Shown: positions 29,413-37,144 of the stretch, one piece after another
Numbering within the stretch: position 1 is the first letter of the stretch
Layout of the letters: the number at the start of each line of letters is the position of its first letter
Source: Pseudomonas sp. P818
GTDB taxonomy: Bacteria > Pseudomonadota > Gammaproteobacteria > Pseudomonadales > Pseudomonadaceae
DNA length: 64,000 bases
Reading direction: 5' to 3'
NCBI RefSeq assembly: GCF_000418555.1
Contig: NZ_ATKM01000006.1
Location: 62,001-126,000 of the forward strand
The notes under the pieces: model-generated
The model's input: only the letters and a program-made list of their open reading frames with translations
What the model was told of the DNA's origin: nothing
Database searches by the model: none
Program-made: the position numbers and the translations under genes

Positions 29413-29585
29413 GCCTGTCTCCCGCGTGAAAAAGCCGGCTATGGTAACGGATGCCGAGCCGCGACCAAAGCGGTCGTGGCACTATTGCCGTTCGGCTTAG
29501 TCGAAAGTGTAGCGAGCACCGGCTAACAGGCTGTTAAAGTCGCGGATGACGGGGCCGACAACCCGACCAAAGGAGGTGCTGAAAC

Positions 29586-29879
29586 GTGCTACCGCCTATC
29601 CCCCATAGCCTGGTGCCGGTCACTGCCACGCAGGACGTGATCAAGCCCAAGCCCGAGATTCCTCCGGTGACCCCGGCTGAGGGCAGCGCCAAGGAAAGTG
29701 CGCTGAGCCTCGACAAGCGTCATCCACAGGAAACCGAGGAGCTGCTGCGCGAAGAGCAGCGCCGTCGCCAGCGGCGTGGCTATACCCCCGAGCAACTGGC
29801 CGAGGCCGAGCCGGAAGAGGTTGAGCAGGCTCTGGGTGATTTGCCGCGGCAGGGGCTGTGGGTAGACGTTGAAGTTTAA
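29586..29879 (+). CDS. Small hydrophilic protein next to rapA
   Basis: 97 residues from a GTG start with an excellent AAGGAGG nine bases upstream. It is proline-rich at the N terminus and then strongly charged (TEELLREEQRRRQRRGYTPEQ), probably a helical cytoplasmic protein. No domain recognised. It begins a rightward group with the AlkB-like gene (34-base gap). A conserved partner of rapA in Pseudomonas as far as remembered, but without assigned function. Confidence 0.72.
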   Translation: MLPPIPHSLVPVTATQDVIKPKPEIPPVTPAEGSAKESALSLDKRHPQETEELLREEQRRRQRRGYTPEQLAEAEPEEVEQALGDLPRQGLWVDVEV

Positions 29880-29913
29880 GGCACGCCTTTCATTCTCGTT
29901 CATGTAGATCGTC

Positions 29914-30513
29914 ATGCTATTCGCCGACCCCTTGCCCGCACTCGCCGATGCCGAGCTGGAGTATTTACCCGGCTGGGTCGACGCCGCTCTTGCCGACAGC
30001 TGGTTCCAGGCCCTGATCGAGCAAACCCCTTGGCAACAGCCAGAACTCTTCATTCACGGACGCTATCACCGCACGCCACGGCTGACTGCCTGGTACGGCG
30101 AGCCGGAGGCGCGCTATCGCTATTCCGGCAAGCTGCATGAGCCGTTGCCCTGGACGCCGCCGCTCGACGAGATTCGCCAACGGGTCGAGAAAGAAGTCGG
30201 GCAGCCGCTCAACGCCGTGTTGCTCAACTATTACCGCGACGGCCAGGACTCCATGGGCTGGCACAGTGATGCCGAGCCTGAGCTGGGGCGCGATCCATTG
30301 ATCGCCTCGCTCAATCTGGGTGGCAGCCGACGTTTCGACCTGCGCCGTGTTGGCAGCACGCGCATCGAACATTCGCTGAGGTTGGAACATGCTTCGCTAC
30401 TGGTCATGCGCGGGCCGACCCAGCATCATTGGCAACATCAAGTGGCGAAGACGCGCCAAGCCTGCGCGCCGCGCCTGAACCTGACCTTTCGCCTGATCCG
30501 GTTTCCGCTATGA
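29914..30513 (+). CDS. AlkB-like 2-oxoglutarate/Fe(II) dioxygenase
   Basis: 199-residue enzyme of the AlkB superfamily. The iron ligands are in MGWHSDAEPELG (HxD) and in HHWQHQV (distal His), and the 2-oxoglutarate arginine is in APRLNLTFR. NYYRDGQDSMGWH resembles the ALKBH2/ALKBH3 type, suggesting repair of alkylated bases in DNA or RNA. Substrate not determinable here. The stop overlaps the next start by four bases (ATGA). Confidence 0.88.
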   Translation: MLFADPLPALADAELEYLPGWVDAALADSWFQALIEQTPWQQPELFIHGRYHRTPRLTAWYGEPEARYRYSGKLHEPLPWTPPLDEIRQRVEKEVGQPLNAVLLNYYRDGQDSMGWHSDAEPELGRDPLIASLNLGGSRRFDLRRVGSTRIEHSLRLEHASLLVMRGPTQHHWQHQVAKTRQACAPRLNLTFRLIRFPL

Positions 30514-30671
30514 GCAATGACGACAAGCTGATCGATTTCGCCGCCGAGCGCGACAAGCGTATCCACGACCTCAACGACAAGCGCCTCAACGAGATGCGCC
30601 AGGTCTTCGAGCAGGTACTGCCGCTGGGCAAGGCCAAGAAGAAGTCCAAGAGCAAGCCCAAGAAGCGCTGA
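30510..30671 (+). CDS. Small lysine-rich protein coupled to the AlkB-like gene
   Basis: 53 residues starting MSNDDKLIDFAAERDKRIHD and ending in a strongly basic tail (KAKKKSKSKPKKR), which suggests nucleic-acid binding. The ATG overlaps the preceding stop. A longer frame from 30429 reads back into the dioxygenase and is rejected. No known family. Confidence 0.7.
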   Translation: MSNDDKLIDFAAERDKRIHDLNDKRLNEMRQVFEQVLPLGKAKKKSKSKPKKR

Positions 30672-30739
30672 AAGCGCCCCGATCTTCCCGCTGCGCATGC
30701 CGTTGTGCAGCGTTCCCCGCCTCGAACCCCCTCGATTTC

Positions 30740-30753
30740 TTGACCTGGGTCAG
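30740..30753 (+). promoter_or_regulatory. Upstream ANR-like box before ccoM
   Basis: TTGACCTGGGTCAG, one base from the FNR/ANR pattern TTGAY-N4-RTCAA. It lies 50 bases upstream of a better site and may give cooperative binding. Confidence 0.55.
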
Positions 30754-30790
30754 TATTCCTCAAGGCCCGGCCACACCTGCTCTGCGGCCA

Positions 30791-30804
30791 TTGACCCAGA
30801 TCAA
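30791..30804 (+). promoter_or_regulatory. ANR (FNR-type) box of ccoM
   Basis: TTGACCCAGATCAA matches TTGAY-N4-RTCAA exactly. Its centre is about 29 bases before a candidate -10 (GATAAC, 30824-30829), close to the class II activator geometry, pointing to induction of ccoM at low oxygen. Confidence 0.8.
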
Positions 30805-30870
30805 TTTTCCCGCCGCCAGCGCTGATAACGTGAAGCCATCCCAGACAGACAGGCACAACAGGAGGCAGCC

Positions 30871-30987
30871 ATGTTCGTCGATACAGTGGTTCTCGCCGGA
30901 GTCGGCACCGTACTTCTGATGGTCGCGTTCTTCGGGGGCGTTGGTTACTTCATCTGGAAGGATGCGCACAAGCGCAAGCAGAGCTGA
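30871..30987 (+). CDS. ccoM: CcoM, single-helix subunit of cbb3 cytochrome oxidase
   Basis: 38-residue protein starting MFVDTVVLAGVGTVLLMVAF, with one transmembrane helix of about 20 residues and a charged end (WKDAHKRKQS). This is the size and pattern of CcoM, the extra small subunit described in Pseudomonas cbb3 oxidase, where it helps assembly or stability. AGGAGG lies nine bases before the ATG. Two ANR-type boxes upstream support a microaerobic respiratory role. A clear terminator follows, so it is a one-gene unit far from the ccoNOP operon. Confidence 0.82.
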   Translation: MFVDTVVLAGVGTVLLMVAFFGGVGYFIWKDAHKRKQS

Positions 30988-31020
30988 TCCTTCCAGTTCA
31001 CAGGGCACGCAAGGCAATTC

Positions 31021-31045
31021 GGGCGACTTCGGTCGCCCTTTTTTT
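31021..31045 (+). terminator. Rho-independent terminator after ccoM
   Basis: Seven-base arms GGGCGAC/GTCGCCC around a TTCG tetraloop, followed directly by seven T residues. Confidence 0.92.
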
Positions 31046-31090
31046 ATTTGCGCGCTGCCTGCATGAGATCACGGCATCTTCTGGACATAG

Positions 31091-31110
31091 ATTGTTAGCT
31101 AGCTAATAAT
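31091..31110. promoter_or_regulatory. Palindrome before the aae-type efflux operon, candidate MarR-type operator
   Basis: ATTGTTAGCTAGCTAATAAT is a 20-base palindrome with one mismatched pair and a perfect TTAGCTAGCTAA core. It lies 76-95 bases before the aaeB start. The pattern resembles MarR-family operators; no regulator gene is adjacent. Confidence 0.55.
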
Positions 31111-31138
31111 TGGGTTTCGCACGGAGGCGGAACCCAAT
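31109..31138. promoter_or_regulatory. Second inverted repeat before the efflux operon
   Basis: Twelve-base arms ATTGGGTTTCGC and GCGGAACCCAAT with one mismatch and a six-base loop, touching the palindrome on its left. It may be a second operator or a leader hairpin. Confidence 0.5.
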
Positions 31139-31185
31139 CGCTACAACTATGTTCTTCAGAGCTGAGATTTCTTCAGGTAGCCATC

Positions 31186-33174
31186 GTGCGTGACTCCTTG
31201 CTGGTGTTCCTTGCACCCAGCCCGCAAGCCGTTCAATTCGCCATCAAGACCCTGCTCGGCGGTGGTCTGGCGTTGTGGTGCGCGCTGCGTTTTGGCCTGG
31301 AGCAGCCGCAGTGGGCGCTGATGACCGCATTCATCGTTGCCCAGCCGCTGTCCGGCATGGTGGTGCAAAAGGGCCTGGCTCGATTGCTCGGCACGCTGGT
31401 TGGCACCTTCATGGCGGTGGTGATGATGGGGCTGTTTGCCCAGGCGCCGCTGCTGTTCGTGCTGGCATTCGCCCTCTGGTTGGCGCTGTGCACGGCATCC
31501 TCGACCATGTTGCGTAGCGCCTGGTCATATTCCTTCGTGCTGGCCGGCTACACGGTCGCGATCATCGCCTTGCCGGCCATCGGCAAGCCGCAGGTGGTGT
31601 TCGACGAAGCCATCGCCCGTTGCACGGAAATCTGTCTGGGCATCATCTGCGCCACCCTGAGCAGCGCCTTGCTCTGGCCGCAGCGCGTCGAGCGGCAACT
31701 GGCGCAACAGGCGCGCGACACGTGGCAGGCCGGCGTCGCTGCATCGCGCCAGGCGCTGGCTGGTGAGACTGGCTCGCGGCAGGGATTGCTGGAAGTTTTG
31801 GCGCGTATCGTCGCCGTGGATGCCCAGCGTGAACATGCCTGGTTCGAGGGCGCGCGTGGTCGCCAGCGTGCCATGGCGTTGCGGGTGCTGAGTCGCGATC
31901 TGCTTGGCATGTTGCGCCTGGCCCGCGGTGTCGCGCGGCAGTGGCGGCAGCTGAGCAGCGCCGAGGCGCAGGCCGTTGCGCCCTGGTTGCAGCTGGTGGA
32001 CGAGCGCCTGCAGCAGGCGCAACCGACAGGTTTGCCGGAGTTGGTCGAGCAACTGCGCCAGGCGGCGCAGAAGGAAGAGCTGAGCAGTGGCCAGCAACTG
32101 TGTCTGGAGCGCCTGATGGTGCTGCTGCTGCGCGTCGAGGACGCCAGCCGTGCCTTGCTCGCAGTCGAGCAGGGCAGGGCGCCGGCCGATGCTCCGCGCG
32201 CCCTGTCCTGGCATTACGACTGGCAGAGCGCGCTGGTGTATGGCTCGCGTAGTGCGCTGACCTTCCTGGCCCTGGCAGCCTTCTGGCTGGCAACCGGCTG
32301 GACCCATGCCATCGGCGCGCTGCTCCTGGCCTGCGTGGTGTGCAGTTTGTTCGCCCGGCTCGAGGCCGCACCGCAGATCGGCATGATGTTTCTGCGTGGC
32401 ATCTTCTACGCGCTGCCGGTGGCGTTCTTCGTCGGGCAGATTCTCATGCCGCAGATCGACGGCTTCGTGATGCTCTGCATGGTGCTGGGCGTGCCGCTGT
32501 TCTTCGGCGTGCTGGGTATGGCCAGGCCGACGACGGCCGCGACCTCGACCTCGTTCTGCCTGCACTTCATCGTTCTGTGCCTGCCGGCGCCGGGGGTTGG
32601 CTACGACGTTGCCTATTTTCTCAATGAGGCGCCGGGCATGTTGATGGGTGTCGGTTGCGCGGTGATGGCCTTCAAGCTGGTGGTGCTGCGCAATCCGGTC
32701 TGGCATGGGCGGCGCCTGATGCAGGCGATCCTGACCGATCTCGGGCGTCTCACTCGTCGCGACCTGGGCCGTGCCGAAAACTGGTTCGGCGGGCGCATGG
32801 CCGACCGTCTTATCCAGTTGGCGCGGCACTACCCGGCGCGGCCGGACCAGACGCGCAGCCGCTGGGACGATGGCGTGGCCGGTCTCGATCTGGGCGATGA
32901 ATTGCTGCACCTGCGCAAGTGCCTGACCCATGCCGATGCCGGGTTGGCTCGTTCGCAGCAGCGCTTTCTTGAGCGCCTGGAGGACGCGCTGGAGCGTGGT
33001 CCTGCAGCGGGCCGTGAAGACGATCTGAATGCAGCGGTGGCCGAGTTGCAGGTGTCCCTGCGCGCCTGCACGCCGAGCATCGACAAGCGCCTGGCCGAGG
33101 CGGCGCTGTTGCAGCTGCAGAGTGGCTGGCGCCACTGGTGCCAACTAAGAGGAGGGGGTAATGGGCTTGCATGA
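31186..33174 (+). CDS. AaeB-type membrane component of an aromatic-acid efflux pump (FUSC family)
   Basis: 662 residues in two similar halves. Each half starts with a block of about six transmembrane helices (about 15-160 and 345-490) followed by a cytoplasmic helical domain, the FUSC/AaeB layout. A GTG start gives MRDSLLVFLAPSPQAVQFAIKT. It forms an operon with the DUF1656 protein (14-base overlap) and the HlyD-type adaptor, the same three components as E. coli AaeB-AaeX-AaeA, which export p-hydroxybenzoate-like acids. The real substrate here is unknown. Confidence 0.87.
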   Translation: MRDSLLVFLAPSPQAVQFAIKTLLGGGLALWCALRFGLEQPQWALMTAFIVAQPLSGMVVQKGLARLLGTLVGTFMAVVMMGLFAQAPLLFVLAFALWLALCTASSTMLRSAWSYSFVLAGYTVAIIALPAIGKPQVVFDEAIARCTEICLGIICATLSSALLWPQRVERQLAQQARDTWQAGVAASRQALAGETGSRQGLLEVLARIVAVDAQREHAWFEGARGRQRAMALRVLSRDLLGMLRLARGVARQWRQLSSAEAQAVAPWLQLVDERLQQAQPTGLPELVEQLRQAAQKEELSSGQQLCLERLMVLLLRVEDASRALLAVEQGRAPADAPRALSWHYDWQSALVYGSRSALTFLALAAFWLATGWTHAIGALLLACVVCSLFARLEAAPQIGMMFLRGIFYALPVAFFVGQILMPQIDGFVMLCMVLGVPLFFGVLGMARPTTAATSTSFCLHFIVLCLPAPGVGYDVAYFLNEAPGMLMGVGCAVMAFKLVVLRNPVWHGRRLMQAILTDLGRLTRRDLGRAENWFGGRMADRLIQLARHYPARPDQTRSRWDDGVAGLDLGDELLHLRKCLTHADAGLARSQQRFLERLEDALERGPAAGREDDLNAAVAELQVSLRACTPSIDKRLAEAALLQLQSGWRHWCQLRGGGNGLA

Positions 33175-33364
33175 GTGGTCGCTGGGCGGCGTGTTGCTAA
33201 GCCCGATGGCGGCCTACGCAGTATTGGCGCTGTTGCTGACGGGCATGCTGCGCCTGGGCTTGCAGCGCATCGGGCTGTCGCGCTGGATCTGGCACGAAGC
33301 CCTGTTCGATTGTGCCTTGTATGTCTGCGTGCTGGCGGCCGTGATGGTCGCCCTGGCGCATTGA
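33161..33364 (+). CDS. AaeX-like small membrane protein (DUF1656)
   Basis: 67 residues, two transmembrane helices (about 10-30 and 47-65) separated by the conserved basic loop LGLQRIGLSRWIWHEALF. DUF1656 proteins always lie between the FUSC and HlyD components of this pump type. Overlaps the upstream gene by 14 bases; GGAGG precedes the ATG by about seven bases. Confidence 0.88.
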   Translation: MGLHEWSLGGVLLSPMAAYAVLALLLTGMLRLGLQRIGLSRWIWHEALFDCALYVCVLAAVMVALAH

Positions 33365-33375
33365 GGAGAGAAAGC

Positions 33376-34227
33376 ATGCGTTCGACCATTCGAGTCGGCA
33401 TAACCCTGGCCATGGTGGTGGTGGCGATCTTCGCCGGTTCCTGGATCTGGCAGCACTACATGTATTCGCCCTGGACGCGCGACGCACGCGTGCGCGCCGA
33501 GGTGGTGACCATCGCCCCGGACGTGTCCGGCTGGGTGGTCGAGCTGAAGGTGCGTGACAACCAGCAGGTCAAGGCGGGTGATCTGCTGATGAGCATCGAC
33601 CGCGACCGCTATCAGGCGGCGGTGGAGAAGGCCAGGGCGGTGGTGTACATTCGCCGCCAACAGTTGAGCCTGCGTGAACACGAAGCTTCGCGCCGCTCGC
33701 GTCTGGGCGCCCAGGCTATCAGCGCCGAGCTGCTGGAAAATGCGCAGATCAACGCCGAGATGGCACGCGGCGAATACCGCGAAGCGCAGGCCGATCTGCG
33801 TGTCGCCGAGCTGAACCTGGCGCGAAGTGAAGTACGTGCGCCGCGTGATGGGCAAATCACCAATCTGGTGCTGGCGCAGGGCAACTACGTGAATGCCGGG
33901 CAGGCGGTGATGGCGCTGGTCGATACCCAGTCGTTCTACGTACAGGCGTATTTCGAGGAGACCAAGCTGCCGCGCATTCAGGTCGGCGCGCCGGTGGAGG
34001 TTTGGCTGATGGGCGGGGATCAGCAGCTTCGCGGCGAGGTGGACAGCATCAGCCGCGGCATCACCGACCGCAACGCCAGCCCGGACGGGCAGTTGCTGGC
34101 CGATGTCGAGCCGACCTTCAACTGGGTACGCCTGGCGCAGCGTATTCCGGTGCGCATCAAGCTCGATCAGGTGCCGGATGGCATGGTGCTAAGTGCCGGC
34201 ATGACTGCCAGCGTGCGGGTGGAGTAG
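33376..34227 (+). CDS. AaeA-type membrane-fusion protein of the efflux pump (HlyD family)
   Basis: Periplasmic adaptor of 283 residues: N-terminal anchor helix (about 7-26), biotinyl-lipoyl half-motifs (IAPDVSGWVVELKVRDNQQV and APRDGQITNLVLAQG), a coiled-coil hairpin between them, and a beta-barrel domain (FYVQAYFEETKL). GAGGAG lies eight bases before the ATG. The last codons (SAGMTASVRVE) are duplicated twice downstream together with a REP element. Confidence 0.9.
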   Translation: MRSTIRVGITLAMVVVAIFAGSWIWQHYMYSPWTRDARVRAEVVTIAPDVSGWVVELKVRDNQQVKAGDLLMSIDRDRYQAAVEKARAVVYIRRQQLSLREHEASRRSRLGAQAISAELLENAQINAEMARGEYREAQADLRVAELNLARSEVRAPRDGQITNLVLAQGNYVNAGQAVMALVDTQSFYVQAYFEETKLPRIQVGAPVEVWLMGGDQQLRGEVDSISRGITDRNASPDGQLLADVEPTFNWVRLAQRIPVRIKLDQVPDGMVLSAGMTASVRVE

Positions 34228-34234
34228 AGCTGTT

Positions 34235-34293
34235 GTAGGAGCGGCTTCAGCCGCGAGCTCTTCAAGGGTAATCGCGGCTGAAGCCGCTCCCAC
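34235..34293. repeat. REP element, copy 1
   Basis: Begins GTAGGAGCGGCTTCAGCCGC and ends with its complement GCGGCTGAAGCCGCTCCCAC, seven bases after the aaeA stop. Confidence 0.88.
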
Positions 34294-34344
34294 GGTCGCT
34301 GTTCGCATGAGTTCGTAGGGTGGACAACGCGAAGCTTGTCCACC

Positions 34345-34448
34345 GCTAAGCGCCGGTATGACCGCCAGCGTAAGGGTGAAATAGCGCGGTTTCGCAGTCG
34401 TAGGAGCGGCTTCAGCCGCGAGCTCTTCAAGGGTAATCGCGGCTGAAG
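34345..34448. repeat. Second module: diverged aaeA tail plus truncated REP
   Basis: 34345-34384 resembles the aaeA end (GCGCCGGTATGACCGCCAGC, then a stop), with several base changes. REP copy 2 starts at 34400 and stops abruptly at GGCTGAAG (34448), where the third module begins. Confidence 0.82.
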
Positions 34449-34450
34449 AA

Positions 34451-34559
34451 GCGCCGGCATGACTGCCAACGTGCGGGTGGAGTAGAGCTGTTTCGCAGTT
34501 GTAGGAGCGGCTTCAGCCGCGAGCTCTTCAAGGGTAATCGCGGCTGAAGCCGCTCCCAC
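34451..34559. repeat. Third module: near-exact aaeA tail plus complete REP
   Basis: 34451-34485 repeats the aaeA end almost exactly (GCGCCGGCATGACTGCCAAC onwards, with the TAG stop and the following AGCTGT). REP copy 3 at 34501-34559 equals copy 1 in full length. Confidence 0.85.
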
Positions 34560-34627
34560 GGTCGCTGTTCGCGTCAGTTCGTAGGGTGGACAACGCGAAG
34601 CTTGTCCACCGCTTGGCCTGAGGCAAT

Positions 34628-34653
34628 GGTGGATGAAAAAAGCGTCATCCACC
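34628..34653. terminator. Hairpin between the repeat block and codA
   Basis: GGTGGATGA and TCATCCACC arms around an A-rich loop, 21 bases after the codA stop on the minus strand. It belongs to a GTAGGGTGGATGA repeat family and probably forms the 3' end of the cytosine operon. Confidence 0.5.
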
Positions 34654-34673
34654 CTACGATTAAATGAGCGTGA

Positions 34674-35909
34674 TCAGGCGCGCTCGATGCTGGCCGGCGT
34701 GCGGCGCATCAGCACCTTGCCATGGCGCACCGACACCAGTGCATGGCCCTGGCTGCGCACCATCTCGTAATCGTCCGGCGCCGATAGGATCAGCAGGTTG
34801 GCCGGGCGACCCACGTCCAGGCCATACCCTTCACCCAGGTTCAGCGCACGCGCCGAGTTGTCGGTGATCAGATCCAGGCTGCGCTTGAGGTCTTCGTAGC
34901 CGAGCATGTGGCAGATATGCAGGCCGGCTTCGAGGATGCGCAGGATGTTGCCGTTGCCCAACGGATACCAGGGGTCGACGATGGAGTCCTGGCCGAAGCA
35001 GACGTTCATGCCGGCACGATCGATCTCCGCCACGCGGGTCAGGCCGCGGCGTTTCGGGTAGGTGTCGAAGCGGCCCTGCAGATGGATGCTCTCGGTGGGG
35101 CAGGAGATGAAACTGATGCCGCTCATCTTCAGCAGGCGGAACAGCTTGGAGCAGTAAGCGTTGTCGTAGGAGCCCATGGCGGTGGTGTGGCTGGCGGTGA
35201 CGCGCGCGCCCATGCCGCGCACGCGGGCTTCCTCGGCCAGCACTTCGAGAAAGCGCGACTGCGGGTCGTCGGTTTCGTCGCAGTGCACGTCCACCAGGCA
35301 GCCCGTGCGCTCGGCCAGGTCCATGAGGAACTTGATCGACGACACGCCCTGGTCACGGGTGTTCTCGAAGTGCGGGATACCGCCCACCACATCGGCGCCC
35401 AGCTCGATAGCTTGCTCCATCAGCGCGCGACCACCCGCGTAGGACTCGATGCCCTCCTGCGGGAAGGCGACGATCTGCAGGTCGATCAGATGGCGGGTTT
35501 CCTCGCGCACTTCGAGCATGGCCTTGAGCGCGGCCAGGGTCGGGTCGGTGACATCGACGTGAGTGCGCACGTGCTGGATGCCGTGGTCGACCAGCATGTC
35601 GATGGTCTTCTTGGCGCGTGTCTTGGTGTCTTCATGGGTGACCAGCGCCTTGCGCTCGGCCCAGCGCTCGATGCCCTCGAACAGCGTGCCGCTCATGTTC
35701 CAGTTCGGCTCGCCGGCGGTGAGGGTGGCGTCGAGATGGATATGCGGCTCGACGAAGGGCGGCACGACGAGATTGCCGGCGGCGTCCAGGTCGCCCTCGG
35801 CGATGGGATGCAGGGCGTGCTGGGCCTCGATGGCGGCGATGCGCTCGCCGTTCAGGGTGATGCGATGCAGGCCGTCGCGGCCGCGCAGGCGGGCATTGTG
35901 GATGATCAT
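34674..35909 (-). CDS. codA: Cytosine deaminase
   Basis: 411-residue amidohydrolase converting cytosine to uracil. Metal and active-site motifs are in [33 protein letters not shown] and [18 protein letters not shown], all characteristic of CodA. Last gene of codB-pucR-codA, 11 bases after the regulator. Gene order and motifs make cytosine salvage the likely role; other pyrimidine or creatinine-type substrates are known for the family. Confidence 0.92.
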   Translation of the reverse strand: MIIHNARLRGRDGLHRITLNGERIAAIEAQHALHPIAEGDLDAAGNLVVPPFVEPHIHLDATLTAGEPNWNMSGTLFEGIERWAERKALVTHEDTKTRAKKTIDMLVDHGIQHVRTHVDVTDPTLAALKAMLEVREETRHLIDLQIVAFPQEGIESYAGGRALMEQAIELGADVVGGIPHFENTRDQGVSSIKFLMDLAERTGCLVDVHCDETDDPQSRFLEVLAEEARVRGMGARVTASHTTAMGSYDNAYCSKLFRLLKMSGISFISCPTESIHLQGRFDTYPKRRGLTRVAEIDRAGMNVCFGQDSIVDPWYPLGNGNILRILEAGLHICHMLGYEDLKRSLDLITDNSARALNLGEGYGLDVGRPANLLILSAPDDYEMVRSQGHALVSVRHGKVLMRRTPASIERA

Positions 35910-35920
35910 CGGGTTTCCTC

Positions 35921-37144
35921 TCAGGCAGGCGACGACAGACGCCGGATCAACAGCGCAACGCTGATGTTCAGGCGGTCGTGCGGGTCTTCGAACGAGCAGC
36001 CGGTCAGCGCTTCGATGCGCTGTAGACGGTAGCTCAGGGTATTGCGGTGAACGTTGAGGCGTTGCGCGGCCAGGGCCAGGTTGCCGTTCTCGGCGAACCA
36101 GGCCTCCAGCGTCGGCATCAGCACAGGCTGGTGGCGTGAATCGTCGCCGATCAGCGGGCCGACCACGCGCTCGACGAAGCGGTCGAGCAGGCTGCGGTCG
36201 CGAATCGCACCAAGCAGCTCCAGCACGCCCAATTCATTGAAACTGCACAGACCCAGGCGCTCGGGAAAGCGCTGCGCCACTGCCAGGGCCTGGCGCGCCT
36301 CACCCAGGCCCTGGGCGAAACGTGGTGCATCGCAGCCGGCGCTGCCCAGGCCGAGAAACAGGCGTAGCGGGCCGAGCTGCGGGCGCAGCTCATCCAGCAG
36401 CACGGTCATGGCCTGGCGGTTGCGCGCTTCGGCCTGGGCATCGGCGCATGGCAGCAGGGCGATCCAGTGACGGCCCTGGCTGATCAGGGGCAGGGCGTCA
36501 CCGAGTTCGCCCAAGATCTGTTCCAGGCGCCGTTGCAGCAGTTGCTGACGGCTCTGCAACTGGCGCTCGGCGTCATCGTCGGCCAGGTCGCCGAACAGCT
36601 GCTCGCTGCCGTCGAGGCGTAGCAGCGCCACCTGGCGTGGCAGATGCAGTGCCAGGCCGAGGCTGTCGCCGCGTTGCAGCAAAACGTCGAGCGACTGGTA
36701 GTCACCGTCGAGCACCTGTTCCAGCACATGCTGGCGCGAACGGCCGAGCTGCTGCGCCTGCACCAGCGCGGTGCCGATGGCCTGGGTGACCACCACCATC
36801 TTCAGCGCATAGGGCTGCTCGATCAGCGGCAGGTTCAGGCGCCCGGCCTCGGCGATGACGCTGGACGGAATGGTCTGGATGAATTCGGCGCCGGTGAGGA
36901 TGACCATACCGGCGACCACGCGCTCATGGCCCTCACGCACCAGGCGCAGTAGGTTGGCTTCGTCACGCGGGTGGTTGATGCCGGTGACGAAGATCAGCTC
37001 GCCGCCCATCACCCACTCGGCGATGCCTTCGTTCTCGGCCACATAGGGCCAGCGCACGGCATTGTCGCGTCCGGCCTGGCCGGCACGCAGGCGCATGCTG
37101 GCCAGGCCGGGCAGGGCGAGTACATCGGCGACGGTCAGGCTCAC
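35921..37144 (-). CDS. PucR-family transcriptional regulator
   Basis: 407 residues: N-terminal PucR sensor domain ([20 protein letters not shown]), middle GGDEF-like region, and the C-terminal helix-turn-helix ([27 protein letters not shown]). PucR proteins control purine and pyrimidine breakdown. It lies inside the operon, coupled to codB by a four-base overlap, so it probably responds to cytosine or a derivative and regulates its own operon. Confidence 0.9.
   Translation of the reverse strand: MSLTVADVLALPGLASMRLRAGQAGRDNAVRWPYVAENEGIAEWVMGGELIFVTGINHPRDEANLLRLVREGHERVVAGMVILTGAEFIQTIPSSVIAEAGRLNLPLIEQPYALKMVVVTQAIGTALVQAQQLGRSRQHVLEQVLDGDYQSLDVLLQRGDSLGLALHLPRQVALLRLDGSEQLFGDLADDDAERQLQSRQQLLQRRLEQILGELGDALPLISQGRHWIALLPCADAQAEARNRQAMTVLLDELRPQLGPLRLFLGLGSAGCDAPRFAQGLGEARQALAVAQRFPERLGLCSFNELGVLELLGAIRDRSLLDRFVERVVGPLIGDDSRHQPVLMPTLEAWFAENGNLALAAQRLNVHRNTLSYRLQRIEALTGCSFEDPHDRLNISVALLIRRLSSPA

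Larger units (their letters stand above)
34228..34673. other. Gap filled by repeated aaeA-tail and REP modules
   Basis: No gene lies in these 446 bases. The content is three REP copies (34235-34293, 34400-34448, 34501-34559), two extra copies of the aaeA 3' end (34345-34384 and 34451-34485), two copies of a GTAGGGTGGACAACGCGAAG element (near 34316-34346 and 34581-34612), and a GGTGGATGA/TCATCCACC hairpin at 34628-34653. Confidence 0.85.

Noticed and set aside
26773..29526. 917-codon open frame on the plus strand across rapA
   Set aside because: It is the mirror of the rapA gene, caused by high GC; the minus-strand frame has all Snf2 motifs and the plus-strand product has none.
34228..34673. 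Repeat block as a CRISPR array
   Set aside because: The repeats are palindromic REP elements with long unequal units and include a duplicated gene end; no spacers of constant length and no cas genes.
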